Assembly (NCBI GenBank): GCA_945861595.1
Contig: CAMAVE010000005.1
Span: forward strand, 1-63,172
Reading direction: 5' to 3'
Length of the DNA: 63,172 bases
Source: Synechococcus sp. UW140
GTDB lineage: Bacteria; Cyanobacteriota; Cyanobacteriia; PCC-6307; Cyanobiaceae
Shown here: one piece after another, positions 8,598-16,259 of the stretch
Layout of the letters: every line of letters begins with the position of its first letter
Numbering within the stretch: the stretch's first letter is position 1
Program-made: the position numbers and the translations under genes
The notes under the pieces: generated by a model
What the model was told of the DNA's origin: nothing
Databases searched by the model: none
The model's input: the letters and a program-made list of their open reading frames with translations, nothing else

Positions 8598-8813
8598 GTG
8601 AACCCGATCGTTCTGGCACTCCTCCTGTCGGCGGGTGTTGGCCTGTCCTCCGGTGCCGCCCACGCCCAGGCCTACGACATGTTCCCGAGCAAGGCCGCTG
8701 CTGAAAAGCGAGCCAAGGAACTGAAGTGCAGCGGCGCCTTTGCCATGGGCAAGGAGTGGATGCCCTGCCAGAACTTTGATGTCTACGAGAAGGCTGTCTC
8801 CAAGGTGAAGTGA
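8598..8813 (+). CDS. Exported DUF3721 mini-protein, copy 1
   Basis: A 71-residue protein with a signal peptide (about 1-23, ending AHAQA) and a single DUF3721-like unit: a MFPSKAAAEKRAKEL helix, a first Cys in KCSGAF, and a WMPC motif. The frame extends upstream to 8517, but that would place the promoter inside the gene, so I take GTG 8598. Function is unknown. The two conserved cysteines and the metal-type promoter suggest a small periplasmic metal-binding or redox protein. A second copy follows 46 bp downstream. Confidence 0.78.
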   Translation: MNPIVLALLLSAGVGLSSGAAHAQAYDMFPSKAAAEKRAKELKCSGAFAMGKEWMPCQNFDVYEKAVSKVK

Positions 8814-8859
8814 TTGTCCTGGCCTCCATGTCCTGCTCTAGTCAGCCCGCCATCACCCC

Positions 8860-9114
8860 ATGACGCAGTCCTCCACCAGGCTCCTGCAGCACTCCCACCG
8901 GCCGGCCCTGCTCGCGGCCATCGCAGCAGTGCTCTTCGCTCCGCTGCTCACCAACGCCCCTGCCTCGGCGCACATGAAGGGCATGTTCAGGACCAAACAG
9001 GAGGCTGAGAAGCGCGCCGCGGAACTCAAGTGCAAGGGCGCATTCGCGATGGGCAGCCTCTGGATGCCCTGCGCCAATGAGCAGGTCCTGCACAAGGCAC
9101 TCCAGAACGAATGA
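8860..9114 (+). CDS. Exported DUF3721 mini-protein, copy 2
   Basis: An 84-residue protein with a longer signal peptide (about 1-37, ending ASA) and the same core as copy 1: MFRTKQEAEKRAAELKC, then GAFAMG and WMPC. The mature proteins are clearly duplicates, while the leaders differ. The end overlaps the next ATG by 4 bp, so it is coupled to the membrane protein. The conserved spacing between the KC and MPC cysteines argues for a bound metal or a disulfide. Function unknown. Confidence 0.78.
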   Translation: MTQSSTRLLQHSHRPALLAAIAAVLFAPLLTNAPASAHMKGMFRTKQEAEKRAAELKCKGAFAMGSLWMPCANEQVLHKALQNE

Positions 9115-9389
9115 GGCGCCATCATCTGCTGCGCCGCGTGCACCGCACCCTGGTGCCCCTTGCGGCGGTGCCGCTGCTGCTCACGGCCCTCTCCGGCTCT
9201 CTTTACGGCGCCCTCTCGGCGCGGGAAATCGATGCTTTCTGGCTGATGAAGCTGCACACCGGAAACTTCGGCGCCGTCAATCTGCAGCCCTACTACTCCA
9301 CGGTTCTCGGCGTGCTCACCCTCTTCATCGCCGGCTCTGGCATTGGCATGCTGCTGACAAGTAGAAGGGGCAGGAAGCAGAACAGCTAG
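9111..9389 (+). CDS. Small membrane protein, PepSY-associated type
   Basis: A 92-residue protein with two hydrophobic segments (about 13-35 and 66-86) joined by a periplasmic loop that contains LHTGNFG. It resembles the N-terminal helix-plus-loop part of PepSY-TM proteins, in which HRTLV and LHTG occur, but lacks the rest. It overlaps the DUF3721 copy 2 gene by 4 bp and ends the MerR-driven operon. It could anchor or present the mini-proteins at the membrane. Family placement is tentative. Confidence 0.65.
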   Translation: MRRHHLLRRVHRTLVPLAAVPLLLTALSGSLYGALSAREIDAFWLMKLHTGNFGAVNLQPYYSTVLGVLTLFIAGSGIGMLLTSRRGRKQNS

Positions 9390-9559
9390 CTTTTAATCTG
9401 ATGAGGTTGGCAACCCAATCGAAGCAAGACCTCTGCAGTAATCGCCGGAGCACGCTAATCCAACAAGTAACACTGGCTACGCTGACAGCCCCGTCATGCA
9501 CTCAAAACAGCATTGGCCACTGATTGAATGGCAAGGGGCAGAGTTCAATGCCGCATACT

Positions 9560-10030
9560 TTATAGATCATTTCCCGAATAGCCCAGCATGTGACGGCGCG
9601 CCAGATAGAGGATCAAGGGAGGCAAGGTAATCCATTGAACGACCGCAAGCGCGCTCATTCCCAGGATGGGCACTGCAAACACCGGAACACCATAGGATCT
9701 GGAGACATTGACACGAAAGGTTTCCAGTACAAGGGTGATCAGCAGCCCAATGCCGGTGAATAAGACAGTCAGTCGGCGACCCGGTTTCAGTAGCCAGTAC
9801 CGCGAACGTCTTAATATGCTGACGACCCAACTGCTGAACAGGATGATCATCCCATCCCCAAAGGAGCAGTGCGTCAGGTCGGCAACCTTCTCGCCCAAGG
9901 AGGGACTCGAATAGAATTCGTAAAATGGAGATTGCCAGACCTCATATACAAAGTTCAAGAGAAAAGCAAATAGAAAGAGATTTGTCTCTGGTGCTGCAAG
10001 AGCCTTCGAAATCATCAATGGCATGCGCAT
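9560..10030 (-). CDS. Conserved membrane protein of unknown function
   Basis: A 156-residue protein with about four transmembrane segments (roughly 14-32, 58-72, 87-105 and 122-147). Motifs visible are FVYEVWQSPFYE near the N-terminus and LTHCSFGDGMII. Codon use looks slightly less GC-rich than in its neighbours. I do not recognise a named family. It stands alone, convergent with the DUF3721 operon, with no clear promoter or partner. Confidence 0.65.
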   Translation of the reverse strand: MRMPLMISKALAAPETNLFLFAFLLNFVYEVWQSPFYEFYSSPSLGEKVADLTHCSFGDGMIILFSSWVVSILRRSRYWLLKPGRRLTVLFTGIGLLITLVLETFRVNVSRSYGVPVFAVPILGMSALAVVQWITLPPLILYLARRHMLGYSGNDL

Positions 10031-10286
10031 GGCTGTGCGGTGAAAAAACAGTCTGACTGTTATCGAGTGGCGTCCGTCTCGTCGTGCCTTTCGGGCATTC
10101 CTGCTAGTCGAGATGTTGTTCTGCGCTTTCTCGTATGGGGGCGTGATCGTTTCAAGTTGCGGAAGCCAGCCTTTGGCTTGGGATCGATTCAGGCGTGTCG
10201 AGCGGCGTTCCAGGCTTCGAAGAAAGAACTGCTTTGAGTGGTGGCGCCACTAGCATGGAGCGGTCGTTGCGACGGCATAGCAGAGG

Positions 10287-10946
10287 TCATCGAAGGGTTC
10301 TCCTCTTGCTTCTCCTCCAAGGAAGGAAGCCCGGAACATTCGCCATGTAAGCGCGATAACGTTCTCCGAACTCGTGCTCAGCTTGCTGCTCCTCCTGTTT
10401 GGCCAGGCGTAAATACATAATCACAAGCACTGGATACATGGCGGCAGTGAGCAATGTGGGCCATTGCAATAAGAATCCTGTAATCACCAAAATAAAACCC
10501 AAGTACTGGGGGTGCCTAAGACGCGCATAGACGCCGGTGGTGGCGAGTTCATGCTTCTGCTGGGCGGCATACAGGACATCCCATCCCCTTGCGATCAGCA
10601 TGAAGCCTCCACCAATGAGAACAAAGCTTGCAAGATGAAAAGGGCCAAAATGCGGATTCGTGCGCCAACCGACCAAGGTTTCTAGTGAGTGTCCCGCATC
10701 ATGGGAGAACCAGTCCACGGACGGATAGCTACTGCCAAGCCAGCCGGAAAGCAGATAGATTGTCAACGGAAACCCATACATCTCGGCAAATAAAGCCACC
10801 AAGAAGGCGCTGAAAGCACCAAAGCTCCTCCATTCACGGTGCGTCTTTGGCTTGAAAAATGTGAAGGCAAAGAAAATGAAAACCGCAGCATTTATTGCCG
10901 CTAATCCCCAGAGGCCATAGGCTGAAGCGCCGGGTTGGTTCATCAT
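10287..10946 (-). CDS. Isoprenylcysteine carboxyl methyltransferase (ICMT)-like membrane protein
   Basis: A 219-residue polytopic protein with the C-terminal signature of ICMT/PEMT-type methyltransferases: RHPQYLGF near residue 148 and the EHEFGERYRAYM end, which bind SAM at the membrane face. The substrate is unknown. Its start overlaps the DUF2933 stop (ATGA). Order on the strand is DUF305, copA, DUF2933, ICMT. The same partners recur in bacterial copper-resistance clusters, so it probably modifies a lipid or membrane protein during metal stress. Confidence 0.8.
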   Translation of the reverse strand: MMNQPGASAYGLWGLAAINAAVFIFFAFTFFKPKTHREWRSFGAFSAFLVALFAEMYGFPLTIYLLSGWLGSSYPSVDWFSHDAGHSLETLVGWRTNPHFGPFHLASFVLIGGGFMLIARGWDVLYAAQQKHELATTGVYARLRHPQYLGFILVITGFLLQWPTLLTAAMYPVLVIMYLRLAKQEEQQAEHEFGERYRAYMANVPGFLPWRRSKRRTLR

Positions 10947-11194
10947 GAGTTAGTGGTGGTGGTTGGCCCTGGGTCAGGTACTTCTGAAGTGCCTTGATGG
11001 CCGTGCCCATGCCCGCCATGCATGAAGATGTGCATCAGTGGGCAAGCCAGAAACACCAGGTAGGGAAGCGCTCCCAATGTGTGAGCAGTGTGCTCCTTCA
11101 AGAGATAGAAGCCTGCCACAAAGAGAAAGCCGTAGAGAGCGATCTTGGACCGGCGCCGTGGCGACCAATGGGAGAGAAAGAAGGGAGTGGCCAT
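10943..11194 (-). CDS. DUF2933 small membrane protein
   Basis: An 83-residue protein from ATG 11194. It has a hydrophobic hairpin (about 19-33 and 42-55) with the family motif LYGFLFVAGFYLLKEH and a His-rich tail (HGGHGHGHQG) suited to metal binding. The frame extends upstream to 11377, but that part overlaps the end of copA and is not family-like. It overlaps the ICMT-like gene by 4 bp and starts 87 bp after copA, so it belongs to the copper operon. Function unknown. Confidence 0.78.
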   Translation of the reverse strand: MATPFFLSHWSPRRRSKIALYGFLFVAGFYLLKEHTAHTLGALPYLVFLACPLMHIFMHGGHGHGHQGTSEVPDPGPTTTTNS

Positions 11195-11280
11195 GGGATT
11201 TTTGCTTAGGAGTCGAATTGGGCAGACATGGGTCTGAATAACAATGAAGTCGTATGACCTGCTACTGCAGATTCCCTGGA

Positions 11281-13452
11281 TCAAGCCGCTCGGTACCGCC
11301 GTAGCAGCGAGGAGTTGACGATCACCGACAGCGAACTCAGGGCCATCGCGGCCCCCGCGATCATCGGGTTGAGCCACCCCAGTGCTGCGATCGGAACCCC
11401 GAAACTGTTGTAGATGAAAGCCCAGAACAGGTTCTGGCGGATCTTGCGCATCGTGGCCCGCGACAGGCCGATCGCACTCACCACCAGACGCACGTCGTTG
11501 CGGATCAGGATGATGTCACCCGCCTCCTTGGCCACATCGGAACCGGAGCCGATGGCGATACCGATGTCGGCCGTGGCCAGGGCCGGCGCGTCGTTGACGC
11601 CATCGCCCACCATCGCCACCACCTGGCCCGCCTGCTGCAGGGCCTTGATCGTTCCCGCCTTATCCGCGGGGCGCACCTCGGCGATCACCTCCTCGATGCC
11701 CACCTGCTGGGCAATGGCCTTGGCCGTGGTGCGGTTGTCGCCGCTGAGCATGACCACCCGCACACCGCGGCGCCGCAGCAGGTCGACTGCTTGCCGGGCT
11801 TGGGGTTTGACCGTGTCCGCCACGGCGATCACGCCCAGGACCTGATCGCCGCGGCCCAGAATCATGGCGGTTTTGCCCTGGGCCTCGAGCTCAGCGAGCT
11901 GGCCCTGCACAAGCTCTGGAAGTTGGGGCAGGAAGCGGCTCGCCAGGGAACGGTTGCCGAACCAGACGGCACTTCCGCCCAGGCGGGCCGTGATCCCCTC
12001 TCCCACCTGGGCCTCGAATTGCTCCAGCGGCAGCAGCTCCAACTGGCGCATCGCAACGGCATCAACGATCGCGGCCGCCAGCGGATGTTCCGAGCCATGT
12101 TCCAGCGAACCAGCAAGCTGCAGCACCTCCTGCTGCGACACGGTCGCCACAGGTTCCAGATCGGTGAGCACCGGTTTGCCCAGGGTGAGCGTGCCGGTCT
12201 TGTCGAACACCACGGTGGTGAGCTTCTCGACACGCTCCAGCACCTCACCGCTGCGGATCAGGATGCCCAGGTCGGCGCCCTTGCCCACCCCCACCATCAA
12301 CGCCGCCGGTGTGGCGATGCCCAGGGCGCAGGGGCAGGAAATGACCAACACGGCGATGAACGCCAGCAGACCACTGCTGAACTGTCCGGCCAAGGTCCAC
12401 AGGATCAGGGCGGCAACGGCCACCACCACCACGGCCGGAACGAACCAGGCCGTGACCTGATCGGCCAGGCGTTGCACGCTGGCGGTGCTGGCCTGGGCCT
12501 CCTCGACGATGCGGATGATCTGTGCCAGCGAGGTATCGGCACCCACCCGGGTGGTGTGAAAGCGCAGCAGGCCCAGGCCATTCACGGTGCCACCGATCAG
12601 CTCCGCCCCGGCCAGCTTGCTCACGGGTAGCGATTCACCGGTGAGCAGGGACTCGTCGACAGAGGAACTGCCCTCCAGTACCACGCCATCAGCGGGGATC
12701 TTCTCGCCCGGGCGCACCAGCACTGTCTCGCCGAGGGCGATGGCGTCGGCCGGGATGGTCATCTCCATGCCGTCCCGGATCACCGTGGCCGTAGCGGGTT
12801 GCAGGTCCAGCAACTTGCGTACGGCGGCTGATGAGCGTTTCTTGATGATCTCCTCCATGTATTTGCCCATCAGCACGAAGGCGATCACCACCGCCGAGAC
12901 TTCGAAGTAGACGTCGCGCTGATTGACGCCGACCGGTAGCCAGCTGGGTGCGAACACCACCACCACGCTGTAGAGGTAGGCGACGGAGGTGCCCAGGGCG
13001 ATCAGCACATCCATGTTGAGCGCCCGGCGTTGAAGCGCCGCCCAGCTGCCCTGATAAAACGACCAGCCACCGATGATCTGCACAGGCGTGGCCAGGAGAA
13101 ACAGCCACATCCCCCAGCTCATCCAGGGGAGCGCCGGAATGGGAGCCCAGGACACCAGACTGATCCCCGCCGCCAGGGCGAGGAAGGCACCGGCCCGCAA
13201 CAGCGCCAGAGCCAGCACCCCGCCGATCACAAAGCCGACCCGGCGCCGCATGACCTGCAGCTCACGGTCGGGATTCAGAAAGGTCTGCAAACAGCCTTGG
13301 CTGCAGAAGTAATAGCTGCGCCCACCGCGCTGGGTGGAGAGGGCCGTGGCTACGGGCACCACCATGCCGCAGATCGGATCCTTGGCCATGCCCGAGCCGC
13401 TGGGGGCCTGGGGTGGATGGTTGTGGTGATGGCAGGCCTGGTGTGTGGTCAT
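11281..13452 (-). CDS. copA: Copper-exporting P1B-type ATPase with N-terminal YHS domain
   Basis: A 723-residue copper pump. The N-terminus has a His-rich start and a YHS metal domain (CGMVV near 28-32, YYFCSQGC at 47-54) instead of an HMA domain. CPC is at 373-375, TGES at 271-274, DKTGT at 417-421, and a [11 protein letters not shown] hinge and [13 protein letters not shown] in the last helices are typical of Cu+ pumps. It lies 40 bp after a DUF305 gene on the same strand and is transcribed with it from the MerR-type promoter at 14243-14273. DUF2933 and an ICMT-like gene follow. Confidence 0.95.
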   Translation of the reverse strand: MTTHQACHHHNHPPQAPSGSGMAKDPICGMVVPVATALSTQRGGRSYYFCSQGCLQTFLNPDRELQVMRRRVGFVIGGVLALALLRAGAFLALAAGISLVSWAPIPALPWMSWGMWLFLLATPVQIIGGWSFYQGSWAALQRRALNMDVLIALGTSVAYLYSVVVVFAPSWLPVGVNQRDVYFEVSAVVIAFVLMGKYMEEIIKKRSSAAVRKLLDLQPATATVIRDGMEMTIPADAIALGETVLVRPGEKIPADGVVLEGSSSVDESLLTGESLPVSKLAGAELIGGTVNGLGLLRFHTTRVGADTSLAQIIRIVEEAQASTASVQRLADQVTAWFVPAVVVVAVAALILWTLAGQFSSGLLAFIAVLVISCPCALGIATPAALMVGVGKGADLGILIRSGEVLERVEKLTTVVFDKTGTLTLGKPVLTDLEPVATVSQQEVLQLAGSLEHGSEHPLAAAIVDAVAMRQLELLPLEQFEAQVGEGITARLGGSAVWFGNRSLASRFLPQLPELVQGQLAELEAQGKTAMILGRGDQVLGVIAVADTVKPQARQAVDLLRRRGVRVVMLSGDNRTTAKAIAQQVGIEEVIAEVRPADKAGTIKALQQAGQVVAMVGDGVNDAPALATADIGIAIGSGSDVAKEAGDIILIRNDVRLVVSAIGLSRATMRKIRQNLFWAFIYNSFGVPIAALGWLNPMIAGAAMALSSLSVIVNSSLLRRYRAA

Positions 13453-13492
13453 GGTGGTGCTCCCATTGGCCTCAGGGGTAGATGCTGCTCAC

Positions 13493-14215
13493 TTACAGGT
13501 TGAACAGAGCGTCGTACTTCCGGTACTCCGGCTTGCGCAGACCCTCGAGGGCCAGCATCCGCCGCAGTTCCATGATCTCGGCGCGCTGGGCCACGATCAC
13601 CCCGCGGGCAAAGCGCCGGATCGTTGGGTTGGTGCTCTTGGCCAGCGCGTCGTGGGCCATCATCAGCGCCCCGCCGTGGTGCTCGATCATGCCCTCGAGG
13701 AACCACACCACCCGGTTGTCCTTGGTGGGGCCTTCGCCCATCATCCGCATGCCGTCGATCTGGGCCTGGCTCATGCGCGTGAGCCCGCTGAGGCTGCTGG
13801 GGTCGCCGCCCGCTGCCAGCGCCACGGGGTACACGGGGGCCTGGGGGTACCAGGCCTTACGCCACAGTCCCATCGCCCGGATCTCCTGGGCCTGGTCGCG
13901 CCAGATCGTTCGGGCCAGGGCCCCCACACCGGGTTGGCCGATGTTGAACATGAACTCGCTCATGCGCAGGGCACCGGTGTGGTGCTGCACCATGCCGTCG
14001 ATGAAGCGCAGGTCGTAGGTGCTGCCGGCCGGGCCCACGTCATGGGTGTGGGCGCTGTGGTCCATCGGCGCGGCGACCGGAGCCGAGGCCGGTGCGCCCC
14101 CCGCGGCCGGGGCCGGGGCCATCATCCGGTGGTGCTGGTGGGGATCCATCTGGGCCTGGGCCGCCGGAGCCAGCAGGCCAGCCAGGGCCGCGAGAACCAG
14201 GAGAGGGGATCGCAT
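13493..14215 (-). CDS. DUF305 protein, copy 2
   Basis: A 240-residue exported protein with a signal peptide ending near residue 22 (AQAQ), a His-rich spacer (MDPHQHHRMM and MDHSAHTH), and two DUF305-like bundles with MVQHHTG near 75 and MIEHHGG near 175. It differs from copies 1 and 3, which keep MIPHH and the Met/Gly linker. It is the first gene after the MerR-type promoter and is followed by copA, which fits a role as a periplasmic copper binder feeding or buffering the export system. Confidence 0.88.
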   Translation of the reverse strand: MRSPLLVLAALAGLLAPAAQAQMDPHQHHRMMAPAPAAGGAPASAPVAAPMDHSAHTHDVGPAGSTYDLRFIDGMVQHHTGALRMSEFMFNIGQPGVGALARTIWRDQAQEIRAMGLWRKAWYPQAPVYPVALAAGGDPSSLSGLTRMSQAQIDGMRMMGEGPTKDNRVVWFLEGMIEHHGGALMMAHDALAKSTNPTIRRFARGVIVAQRAEIMELRRMLALEGLRKPEYRKYDALFNL

Positions 14216-14242
14216 GGAACGGATTCGGGAGTACCTGCCGGT

Positions 14243-14273
14243 AGGATGGAGCCTCCTGTAGGTGGAGAGTCAA
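14243..14273 (-). promoter_or_regulatory. MerR-type promoter/operator driving DUF305-copA operon
   Basis: Leftward TTGACT (14273-14268), a 19-bp spacer with CTCCACC and GGAGGCTC arms, then CATCCT (14248-14243). It shares arms with the promoters at 8539 and 15696. It overlaps the 5' end of the divergent merR gene, so regulator and target share this region. Confidence 0.78.
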
Positions 14274-14663
14274 GTGGTGGTGGCGGCGCCCTTGAAGATC
14301 GGTGAGGTGGCTGAGCGCTCCGGCCTCACCGTCAAGACCATCCGCTTCTACTGCGATGAGGGACTGATCCATCCGATCAGCCGCAGTGAGGGCGGCTATC
14401 GCCTGTTCAGCGATGCGGTGTTCGCCGAGCTGACCCTGATCCGCACCCTCAAGGCCATGGACATTCCGCTCCAGGATGTGACCCAGATCCTGGAATCCCG
14501 GCGTTCAGGCGTGTGCACCTGCGCCTCGCTGCAGGCGACGATCCGCAGCAAGGCGGGCGAGATCGAGCAGAAGATCGCCGCCCTGCGCGATCTGCACACC
14601 GAACTCCATGGCCTGCTCAGCCGCTGGGAGGACTGTGGCGGCCAGAAGCCCTCAGCCGCCTGA
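14274..14663 (+). CDS. MerR-family metal-responsive regulator, second copy
   Basis: A MerR-type regulator of about 130 residues with the helix-turn-helix KIGEVAERSGLTVKTIRFY, a dimer helix, and cysteines in SGVCTC and in a terminal WEDCGG. This differs from the CueR-type CxnC loop, so the metal cannot be fixed from sequence. The frame is open from GTG 14262, but that start would place the divergent promoter's -35 inside the gene; GTG 14274, 14277 or 14280, or TTG 14292 directly before KIGEV, are better. The C-terminal gene end overlaps DUF305 copy 3 by 12 bp. It is the best candidate to control the CTCC/GGAG promoters. Confidence 0.85.
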   Translation: MVVAAPLKIGEVAERSGLTVKTIRFYCDEGLIHPISRSEGGYRLFSDAVFAELTLIRTLKAMDIPLQDVTQILESRRSGVCTCASLQATIRSKAGEIEQKIAALRDLHTELHGLLSRWEDCGGQKPSAA

Positions 14664-15337
14664 GCCGCCGAACCACTGGCGATACCACTGGGCCATCTGC
14701 TCGATCTCCTGGCTCTGCACCCGGACCATCGCGGCTTCGAGTTCACGCAGCTGCGGGTGCTGGGTGTTCCATTCGGCGTGGGAGGCCATCATCACGCCCA
14801 TGCGGTGATGCGGAATCATCTGCTCGATGAAGGCCGATCGAAATCGCGGGCCGTTTTGAGCGCCTCCAGGCTCGTGGTCATCCCCGGCATGCCCATGCCT
14901 CCGCCCATCCCCATCCCTATGCGAGGCCCCGTTCCCATCCCCGGGCTGCTGCCGTAGCCAGGGCCGCCGTCCCAGGACGGCACGTCGGCGCCGTACCACT
15001 GGCGCATCTGGCTGACCTCCCGGCTCTGGCTGGCGATGATCCGCCGGGCCAGGGCCCTGGTCTCCGGTCGGCGAGCCTGCGTGAGGGCCAGCGCCGCCAT
15101 CGCGATCGCCCCCTGGTGATGGGGAATCATCATCAGGATGAAGTGAGCGTCGGCAGACCGCTGGCCCATCGGAATTCCTCCCAAGCCCATTCCTGGCCGG
15201 AGTGCTGTTGGGAGCGTGGCGGCGGGATCAGGGGCACCCTGGGCGGGTGCGTAGAGCGCCAGCAGCAGCGACGCTGTGGCGGCGAGACGGAAACCTGCCA
15301 TACAGCCCCGGCAGTCGGGTGTGATGCGCCTGGCCAT
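14652..15337 (-). pseudogene. DUF305 protein, copy 3, frameshifted
   Basis: From ATG 15337, which has a GGAGG site 7 nt upstream, the frame encodes a signal peptide, a first DUF305 unit with MIPHHQG, and a Gly/Met linker, then falls out of frame at ARDFDR near 14836. The expected AFIEQMIPHHRMG continues in another frame to 14652. The sequence has GGCC where GGGCC would restore the gene (14832-14836), so a single G is missing. The rejoined protein closely resembles copy 1. It may be a real inactivation or a homopolymer sequence error. It is convergent with the merR gene. Confidence 0.82.
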
Positions 15338-15438
15338 CGAACACCTCCGTAGATCCTCTGCCTTCACCCTGGCCACGGTTCGCGAGGGGGACCAAACAGG
15401 GCCTGGAACACGGCTGGTCAACATGTCCACCAACCAAG

Positions 15439-15471
15439 TCTGTTCCCTCCAGTGAATGGAGGCTCTGGGGA
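15439..15471 (+). promoter_or_regulatory. Decayed MerR-type operator
   Basis: A CCTCC/GGAGG dyad (15446-15450 and 15458-15462) followed by CTCT aligns base for base with the right half of the promoter at 15696. The -35 region reads TGTTCC instead of TTGACT. It lies just upstream of a glutaredoxin fragment, so promoter and gene seem to have decayed together. Confidence 0.45.
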
Positions 15472-15520
15472 TGGGGAGGCTCGCGTTCATCCCCTCAAGC
15501 TCAGCACGCCATCTCCGGTT

Positions 15521-15664
15521 CATGAGGTGCGGCTCTGTCGCATGGATCTGACCGACCATCCCTGCTCCTGGGGCTTGCGGGCCGAGCTGCTGCTGCGAGA
15601 GCAGCGCATTCCCCAGGATGCTCTTGGTGGTGCGGGTCCTGCTGTACCGATGGCCGCTGAATGA
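15521..15664 (+). pseudogene. Glutaredoxin-like gene fragment
   Basis: The sequence HEVRLCRMDLTDHPCSWGLRAELLL matches, over its two short halves, the N-terminal strand and active-site helix of glutaredoxin-like domains: VRLYRM, then C-P-x-G or C-x-x-G, then a leucine-rich helix. After about 30 residues it diverges (GGAGPAVPMAAE) and stops at 15664, without the rest of the fold. It probably is the remains of a glutaredoxin or glutaredoxin-membrane fusion gene from the metal island. Confidence 0.55.
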
Positions 15665-15695
15665 TCACGGCAGGTAAAGCCAGTGGCGAGGGGGC

Positions 15696-15726
15696 TTGAC
15701 TCTCCCCTCAAGGGGAGGCTCTACGG
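15696..15726 (+). promoter_or_regulatory. MerR-type promoter/operator driving DUF411 and multicopper oxidase
   Basis: TTGACT (15696-15701), a 19-bp spacer containing a near-perfect CTCCCCT/AGGGGAG dyad, then CTACGG (15721-15726) as a weak -10. It matches the promoters at 8539 and 14243. The predicted start near 15733 precedes ATG 15752. Confidence 0.8.
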
Positions 15727-15751
15727 TTGGCATGTGTCTGTGCCGGGTGCC

Positions 15752-16249
15752 ATGAATGCATTGACCCTCCGCCTTCTCCCAAAGGCCTTGAGTCTGCTGT
15801 TGACGTTCGGCGGGGCCTTGGCCGTTTCCTCAGGGAATGTCGCCCACGCGGCCCAGGCCAGTGCTCCGGCCCTGACTCCTGTCACGGCCTATCGCACGGC
15901 CAGCTGCGGCTGCTGCAAGGGCTGGTTGCAGCACATGCGCGCCAATGGTTTCGTTGTCCGGGATGTCGTGGTGGCGGATCTCCAGGCGATCAAGCGACGC
16001 CTGGGCGTGCCCAATCGCCTCAACTCGTGCCACACCGCCGAAGTGGCTGGCTTTGCGATCGAGGGTCACGTTCCTGCCGCCGATGTGAGGCGACTGCTGC
16101 GCAGTCGCCCGGCCGTGGCCGGCATCGCCGTTCCCGGCATGCCCCTGGGTTCCCCAGGGATGGAATCGCCTTATGGCAAGGAGCCGTTCACGGTGCTGGC
16201 CTTCACCCGCGCAGGAACCATCAGCGCCTTCTCCCGTCACCCCCAGTGA
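15752..16249 (+). CDS. DUF411 exported metal-binding protein
   Basis: A 165-residue protein with a signal peptide (hydrophobic LSLLLTFGGALAVSS, ending AHAAQA near residue 34) and a DUF411 domain: a thioredoxin-like fold with CGCCKGW at about 52-58, SCHTAEV from Cys93, and a GHVPAADVRRLL helix. DUF411 proteins accompany copper and silver resistance genes. ATG 15752 is preferred because upstream starts (GTG 15734, ATG 15683) precede or crowd the promoter. A multicopper oxidase gene follows after 10 bp. Confidence 0.88.
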   Translation: MNALTLRLLPKALSLLLTFGGALAVSSGNVAHAAQASAPALTPVTAYRTASCGCCKGWLQHMRANGFVVRDVVVADLQAIKRRLGVPNRLNSCHTAEVAGFAIEGHVPAADVRRLLRSRPAVAGIAVPGMPLGSPGMESPYGKEPFTVLAFTRAGTISAFSRHPQ

Positions 16250-16259
16250 GGCCCCGGCC

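Noticed and set aside
8074-8601. Rightward open frame of 175 codons
   Set aside because: It is antisense to the MerR pseudogene and runs through the 8539 promoter.
15386-15421. TTGACC and TTTGGT with a 19-bp gap upstream of DUF305 copy 3, leftward
   Set aside because: The spacer has no dyad and the arms do not match either operator class; likely chance.
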